Part shown: one piece after another, positions 59,600-64,000 of the stretch
How positions within the stretch are numbered: position 1 is the stretch's first letter
Layout: each line of letters starts with the position of its first letter
Translations under genes and position numbers: made by a program
Origin: an uncultured Bacteroidales bacterium
GTDB lineage: Bacteria > Bacteroidota > Bacteroidia > Bacteroidales > P3
Length of the DNA: 64,000 nt
Assembly (NCBI GenBank): GCA_937884485.1
Contig: CALGCG010000024.1
Location: forward strand, 1 to 64,000
Direction: 5' to 3'
Notes under the pieces: model-generated
What the model was told of the DNA's origin: nothing
The model's database searches: none
The model's input: only the letters and a program-made list of their open reading frames with translations

Positions 59600-60472
59600 T
59601 TATTTTCTGGTTGCGCGTAGGAGATTCTTGATGTTCTTTTTGGGGCGGTAGTAGAGCCAGTAGATGGAGCTGTATTTGAGGCCTCGGCGGAGGGTGAAGC
59701 TTATCCGTTGCCATCCGTGCAGGTTGTCGGCGATGGAGTTGTAAAGTTTCCGCTGCAGGTCGGGGTGGGGTGTGAGGGCACGGTTGAAGTCGTCGAAGTA
59801 GCGCAGGCGCATCTCCACCAGCTTCTGTGCAATCTCCTTTTTGCGGGAGAGGGTGAGGGTGTCGTCGCCGACGCCGGTGTAGTAGAGCACTTTGTATTTC
59901 TTGCCTATGGGGTACTTGAGCCAGATGCGCACCCAGTAGTCGTAGTCCTCGACGAGGAAAAGGGTGGTGTCGTAGTCGCCCACGGTTTCCAGCACCTCGC
60001 GGCGGTACATGAAAGCGTAGCAGACGCAGTTGTAGAGAGGGAGATGCACCTGGGGGTCGGGGTGGTGGACTTCGTAGAGTTGTTCTCCAGTTTTGAGGCT
60101 GAAAGCTGCGTAACAGGCGGTGACGAGGCCTTTGTCGGGGTTGGTATCCAGATAGGCCACGAACTCCTCGAGCATGGTGGGCGCCATGCGGTTGTCGTGG
60201 GAAGTCCAAGTGAGGTATTTGCCTTGGGCCTCGCGGAAACCGCGGTTCAGCGAAGCCGGCAGCTTCAGGTTGTGCTCATTGTTGAAGATACGGATGCGGC
60301 TGTCTTTTTCGGCGTATTGCTGCATGATCTCCAATGAGTTATCCTTGGAGCAGTCGTTGACAATGATGAGTTCCCAGTCGGTGAAAGTCTGAGCGATGAC
60401 GCTGTCGATGGACTGTGCCAGAAAGCCTGCGCCGTTGTAGCAGGGAAGGACGATGGAGACGGTAGGGGTCAT
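59600..60472 (-). CDS. Glycosyltransferase family 2 protein
   Basis: 290 residues from MTPTVSIVLPCYNGAGFLAQ. WELIIVNDCSKDNSLEIM, PASLNRGFREAQGKYLTWTSHDNRM (TSHD at the position of the usual DxDD), and a C-terminus typical of capsular GT2 enzymes. The altered DxD (SHD) is worth noting because this site binds the metal and donor. It shares a 4-base overlap with the next GT2 gene. The longer frame to 60544 is a shadow. Confidence 0.88.
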   Translation of the reverse strand: MTPTVSIVLPCYNGAGFLAQSIDSVIAQTFTDWELIIVNDCSKDNSLEIMQQYAEKDSRIRIFNNEHNLKLPASLNRGFREAQGKYLTWTSHDNRMAPTMLEEFVAYLDTNPDKGLVTACYAAFSLKTGEQLYEVHHPDPQVHLPLYNCVCYAFMYRREVLETVGDYDTTLFLVEDYDYWVRIWLKYPIGKKYKVLYYTGVGDDTLTLSRKKEIAQKLVEMRLRYFDDFNRALTPHPDLQRKLYNSIADNLHGWQRISFTLRRGLKYSSIYWLYYRPKKNIKNLLRATRK

Positions 60473-61332
60473 CGGAGTCTTCTTTTGATAAGTTGTTTTC
60501 CTAATTTGGGACTCAGACAAACCACAATGAGCGCGACAAGCCATTGGCGTAAGGGAGCGAGTTTGCCACGTTCATTGTATACTTGCAGCAGCAGTCGGGC
60601 ATAAACATCTTTCCCTGCGGTTTTTAGCCATAGCTTTCTGTGTTTTCTCAACACATACAGGCCATTTGCCCATATGGTGTCTCTCCGTTGAGAAACTCGC
60701 TCCCCGATATGCTCATAGTAGTTTGTAAGATATTGTTCCACACATCCGTATTTGCCGATCTGCGCAATCCGAATATGGGTATCCCATTCCTGATAGGAAG
60801 GACAGTGTATGTCAAGTGGCCCAATGGCGTTGAGCATTGTTCTTCGAATGCAGGCCGAACTATTGTCCACGTAAGTCTCTCCGGAAAGGATTTGTTTTAG
60901 GATGTCTCCTCGTGTCGGCCACTCGGTGAAGGACTCGGTACCATCATCTTTTATCACATGTATATAGTTGGTGATAACGTCGAGGCTTGGATGTGCTGTA
61001 ATATACTTTGATATCTCCTCTAAATAGTTAGGTGTGATTGTATTGTCGGAGTCCAAAAGAAGAATCCACTGACCCTTGGATGCATCTATGCCTGTGTTCC
61101 TTGCACTTTGTGCCCCCGGCCTTGACAGATTGGCAATACATTTAATTCGAGAATCATTCTTGAATAGATTCCGAACGGTGAAAACAGTATTGTCAGTGGA
61201 ATGGTCGTCAACCACTATACACTCCCAATCTTTCTCGGTTTGATTGACAACACTCTCGATAGCACGTGTAACGATGGCTGCACGGTTGTGTGTGGGAATG
61301 ACGACGCTAAATGTGGGTATCTTTAACGGCAC
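60469..61332 (-). CDS. Glycosyltransferase family 2 protein
   Basis: 287 residues: TFSVVIPTHNRAAIVTRAIESV, WECIVVDDHSTDNTVFTV, PGAQSARNTGIDASKGQWILLLDSDNTI with DSDN as the metal site. The C-terminal helices and basic tail (LGKQLIKRRLR) point to peripheral membrane attachment. It overlaps the upstream gene end by 26 bases and starts just before the VVIPTHN strand. Confidence 0.9.
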   Translation of the reverse strand: MPLKIPTFSVVIPTHNRAAIVTRAIESVVNQTEKDWECIVVDDHSTDNTVFTVRNLFKNDSRIKCIANLSRPGAQSARNTGIDASKGQWILLLDSDNTITPNYLEEISKYITAHPSLDVITNYIHVIKDDGTESFTEWPTRGDILKQILSGETYVDNSSACIRRTMLNAIGPLDIHCPSYQEWDTHIRIAQIGKYGCVEQYLTNYYEHIGERVSQRRDTIWANGLYVLRKHRKLWLKTAGKDVYARLLLQVYNERGKLAPLRQWLVALIVVCLSPKLGKQLIKRRLR

Positions 61333-62146
61333 TGATTAAGTCCTTAATTTGAGGGTAGTGATTTATGATATTATGAAACTGTTTGCTGCCTTCGCCTTTG
61401 GAGTTAGTGGTTTGCCACAATCCGGCCTCTTGGGTTTCCGGTATACAAATGATGTTCTCGCAGTGCCCGTCAATTAAGCGAATTGGAGTATTTTGGAGAT
61501 GGGCCATGGCCCAAAACCACATATCATCATTGTGCGGGGCAAGTTTCATAAATAATTCTTTATTGGTGGTATCAGAATGGAGAGAATGGGGTGGATACAG
61601 AACGCCTCCAATTCCTGCTGCATGTTCACATGGGGCAAGAATGGCAGGAGATTTCCGTATGTTGAGTTTTACGATTTCGTTGTTTTTGTCAAACTGAGGC
61701 GAGAAAGCATGATGGCAAAGTATTTCTTCGGGATATTGGATATGGGCCGCGTAAAGCTTTTCAAGCCAGTCTTCTTGGTAAATCACATCATCATCTACAG
61801 TCACGATGATATCGTCGGGAAAAGTTTGCAATGCCGGAACCAGTTTCGTATACGATCGCACATCATTGCACCAACGGATTTCCAACCCATGTTTTTTGTA
61901 TCGAAGCAACTTGTCGGGTAAATCTTTATCTCGATTTGGGAATTTCTCTATTCCCAACCACAATACTACTGCATCCGGTTTCAAATTCTGGCGTAAAAGA
62001 GAGTCGATGGTTTCGGGAACGACTTTGATTCTCCCTGGATATGATGTAAGTGAGACAATTATCCTGGGAGAACGTTTAATGTGCGTGATTCCTTTGTTGG
62101 GGAATACAAAACGGGAAACCTGCTTGTATATAAATTGTCGGATCAT
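61307..62146 (-). CDS. GT-A-like glycosyltransferase, unassigned family
   Basis: 279 residues from MIRQFIYKQVSRFVFPNKG. It has a GT-A-like core: RIIVSLTSYPGRIKVVPETI, PDAVVLWLGIEKFP, KLVPALQTFPDDIIVTVDDDVIYQEDWLEKL with DDD as the probable metal site, and HNDDMWFWAMAH. Capsule loci contain such proteins, but no precise family is named here. ATG at 62146 overlaps the upstream gene stop; the longer frame starts at 62221 inside that gene. Confidence 0.75.
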   Translation of the reverse strand: MIRQFIYKQVSRFVFPNKGITHIKRSPRIIVSLTSYPGRIKVVPETIDSLLRQNLKPDAVVLWLGIEKFPNRDKDLPDKLLRYKKHGLEIRWCNDVRSYTKLVPALQTFPDDIIVTVDDDVIYQEDWLEKLYAAHIQYPEEILCHHAFSPQFDKNNEIVKLNIRKSPAILAPCEHAAGIGGVLYPPHSLHSDTTNKELFMKLAPHNDDMWFWAMAHLQNTPIRLIDGHCENIICIPETQEAGLWQTTNSKGEGSKQFHNIINHYPQIKDLISAVKDTHI

Positions 62147-63108
62147 CTTTGTACTTTCTTTACAAAACGTGAAATAGTATATTTCACAGAGCGAGTTATG
62201 TCGTATTTCATTACGCGCCAAGCATTATGCCTGTACAAATGGTGGTAGGTAAGTGGACGTGTAAGAATCTTAACGGGGCCTAGAAAATCATGAAGCAATC
62301 GATTCCGTTCAGTCATATATTCTAATCGTGCCTTTATTCGAGGATTCCGGTCAATGTCATTCTTGACGTATGCTAATACCATGGAGTTGGGCCAAACTTC
62401 ACATAATGGAGAAAGTTGAATGGATTGTAAAATCTCTCTCTGTTTTATCCCTGCACTGGATGATTGCTTGTGATGCATTCGATAGTGATAAAGTGGCGTA
62501 TCTATATAGGCTATAGCATTTCGTTTGGACGCTTCATACTGCAAGTAGTGATCGTGCGAGGGAATAGGTGGGCAATGTAGAGGTATTCTATCCAATAATT
62601 TTTTCCGTATTGCCATTGATGATCCAAGCACGAAAACTTGAAATAAAGATAATTCAAAGCATAGTCCAGCAGAAAACATTTTTTTGTTCTCCTGTGGGAA
62701 AGATAGGTTCTCAGTCATTCTAAGGCCGTCGAGATGTCCCCCCATGAATTTGGCATCAGAGAAAACCAAGTCAATCTTTGGGTGTGTCATAAGATATCGG
62801 CTCATGACTTCCACTTTGTTTGTGTACCATACATCGTCCTGGTCAGATAGAAAAATGATGTCGCCTTTGCAAAGTGATAAGGCTTGCATAAAGTTGGCGC
62901 AGACTCCGAGTTGTGTTGGGTTTCTTACCAATTTGATGATTCCAGCATTTTTAGTAGAGATTTGCTGTATAGTTGGAATTGTGTCATCTGTGCTTCCGTC
63001 GTCACATATTATAATCTCTCCTACGGGCTCCGTTTGGAATAAGATGGACTCCAATTGTTCACGGATATATTTCCCGCCATTATATGTGCAAAGGGCAACG
63101 GATATCAT
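62143..63108 (-). CDS. Glycosyltransferase family 2 (rhamnosyl/galactosyltransferase-like)
   Basis: 321 residues: MISVALCTYNGGKYIREQLE, GEIIICDDGSTDDTIPTIQQ, GVCANFMQALSLCKGDIIFLSDQDDVW with DQDDVW, the signature of rhamnosyltransferase-type GT2 enzymes in O-antigen loci. The C-terminal part has LCEVWPNSMVLAYVKND and a basic tail. It is 7 bases from the FkbM-like gene. Confidence 0.9.
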   Translation of the reverse strand: MISVALCTYNGGKYIREQLESILFQTEPVGEIIICDDGSTDDTIPTIQQISTKNAGIIKLVRNPTQLGVCANFMQALSLCKGDIIFLSDQDDVWYTNKVEVMSRYLMTHPKIDLVFSDAKFMGGHLDGLRMTENLSFPQENKKMFSAGLCFELSLFQVFVLGSSMAIRKKLLDRIPLHCPPIPSHDHYLQYEASKRNAIAYIDTPLYHYRMHHKQSSSAGIKQREILQSIQLSPLCEVWPNSMVLAYVKNDIDRNPRIKARLEYMTERNRLLHDFLGPVKILTRPLTYHHLYRHNAWRVMKYDITRSVKYTISRFVKKVQR

Positions 63109-63115
63109 CTGACTG

Positions 63116-64000
63116 TTATTTTTCTTTCTTTACTCCTCGAATAACACCGCGACGGAAGTAAGGCGGTTCCGGAGTATCGTATAAGTGGAATAACATGTAG
63201 CCGTTAGAGAATTCTGAATAAAAGTCGATGTTATCAAAAAAAGATTTCATCTCTTCTGCGTCATGTTGTTTATGATACGAGGCTACGGACAATTTGGTGC
63301 ACTTCTTCTGACTCAACACTCTCTCAGCGGATATCAAGGATTGTAACTCATACCCTTCAATATCCATTTTAACAAAAGCAGAATCGTAATTGACATTAGA
63401 CAATAACGTCTCTAGTGAAACAGTCGTATCAGTATCCGTGGCAGAAACAAACTTTTGAATAATGGTTACTTTGTCGCTGTATGGCGCAAATGTCTGTCTA
63501 AGCGGTTTTATCCAGTCAGGATCACTTTCCACAATCACCACATGGGATGCTTTCTCAATCTGGTCCAAGGCAAATAAACCTTCTGCTGCACCAATATCAA
63601 AAACGACGTCACCATCAGCCACTTTAATCCGGGGCGACTGGTATTGATGAGGAACGCCATCAAAGTCATCTGTGCCTAAAAGCCTTTCTGTTTGGATATA
63701 ATTTTTGTACATGCCAAGTGCTACCTCTGGCATCTGGTTTGTCTTAAAATATAGCTTTTTGTTTTGATGGACTACATATGGTAATTGAACTTCTTGGTCA
63801 AATCCGTATTCAATGTTTTCCGGCATGGGAACCGGCTGGTATGGAAAATTACAATAATTTCCGTAATGCTGAATATAATTCAGTTCTTTTTGGTATGATT
63901 TGGCTTCCTCTTGATGGCGCCCATAATAATCCAGCAGATGGAGATAATGGTATTTCGTGGTCATTCTTTGGTCTAACATGTTTTCAAGTCGGGCGATTCT
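63116..64000 (-). CDS. FkbM family methyltransferase, truncated by the window edge
   Basis: The frame is open to the window edge: 7 more codons precede the first ATG at 63979, so the true start is probably outside. The SAM-binding motif is VVFDIGAAEGLFALDQI followed by VVIVESDPDW, then the FkbM pattern AFVKMDIEGYELQSLISAE. FkbM enzymes methylate hydroxyls of sugars or other secondary metabolites. The N-terminal region is long and helical. It probably O-methylates a sugar of the polysaccharide. Confidence 0.85.
   Translation of the reverse strand, partial: RIARLENMLDQRMTTKYHYLHLLDYYGRHQEEAKSYQKELNYIQHYGNYCNFPYQPVPMPENIEYGFDQEVQLPYVVHQNKKLYFKTNQMPEVALGMYKNYIQTERLLGTDDFDGVPHQYQSPRIKVADGDVVFDIGAAEGLFALDQIEKASHVVIVESDPDWIKPLRQTFAPYSDKVTIIQKFVSATDTDTTVSLETLLSNVNYDSAFVKMDIEGYELQSLISAERVLSQKKCTKLSVASYHKQHDAEEMKSFFDNIDFYSEFSNGYMLFHLYDTPEPPYFRRGVIRGVKKEK

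Noticed and set aside
1..64000. rRNA, tRNA, CRISPR or riboswitch
   Set aside because: None seen by eye on either strand.

Overview
The window is a piece of a Bacteroidales-type chromosome (phylum Bacteroidota). Support comes from promoters of the TTTG-N19-TAnnTTTG kind, lineage-typical families (DUF3467, DUF4837, DUF6089, paired OmpH chaperones, a giant protein with a gliding-motility/type IX secretion C-terminal domain) and a Wza/Wzc-type surface polysaccharide locus. The exact family or genus cannot be named from the sequence alone.

Region 1 (1-22.0 kb) is mostly housekeeping: a phosphopantetheinyl transferase, a tRNA threonylcarbamoyl-adenylate synthase, a POT peptide transporter, ribosomal proteins S21 and L28, MutY, SSB, a 1568-residue secreted repeat protein, glucose-6-phosphate isomerase, two OmpA-family proteins, a glycosyltransferase, PurN, and the conserved acpP-fabF-rnc cluster followed by two envelope proteins. 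Region 2 (22.2-29.6 kb) is an envelope-biogenesis operon: SDR protein, DUF4837 lipoprotein, DUF6089 outer-membrane protein, UppS, BamA, and two OmpH/Skp chaperones.

Region 3 (30.0-64.0 kb) is a long minus-strand surface polysaccharide (capsule or O-antigen) locus. Transcription enters from the right. It holds about 15 glycosyltransferases of several folds (GT2, GT4, GT8, GT32, DUF616, TupA-like, DUF354), four sugar-nucleotide epimerases, two NodB-type deacetylases, two hexapeptide acyltransferases, an MBOAT plus SGNH acylation pair, an AMP-ligase-like protein and a membrane GT-C or polymerase-like protein. At its end lie the Wza export lipoprotein, a Wzc-type tyrosine autokinase with a Gly-Tyr tail, and an OmpA protein. 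No initiating sugar-phosphate transferase and no clear Wzx flippase is present, so the locus probably continues beyond the right edge.

The most unusual content is repetitive DNA in the polysaccharide locus. (a) A REP-like element, GCAAGCG-N12-ACAAAGGAGC, occurs four times with exactly conserved spacing: twice inside a RAYT-type tyrosine transposase gene, once just upstream of it, and once as an apparent in-frame insertion in a GT2 gene 12 kb away. (b) A GxxExxY nuclease-fold gene is bounded by 35-bp inverted repeats that overlap its own start and stop codons, with a gene-less 99-bp relative 1 kb away. (c) An 11-bp-period palindromic array occurs at 22.0 kb and again at the left edge. (d) A GGGAGTTGGT-type palindromic repeat recurs in three intergenic gaps. 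Together these suggest several small transposase-dependent or nuclease-associated repeat families acting on one locus.
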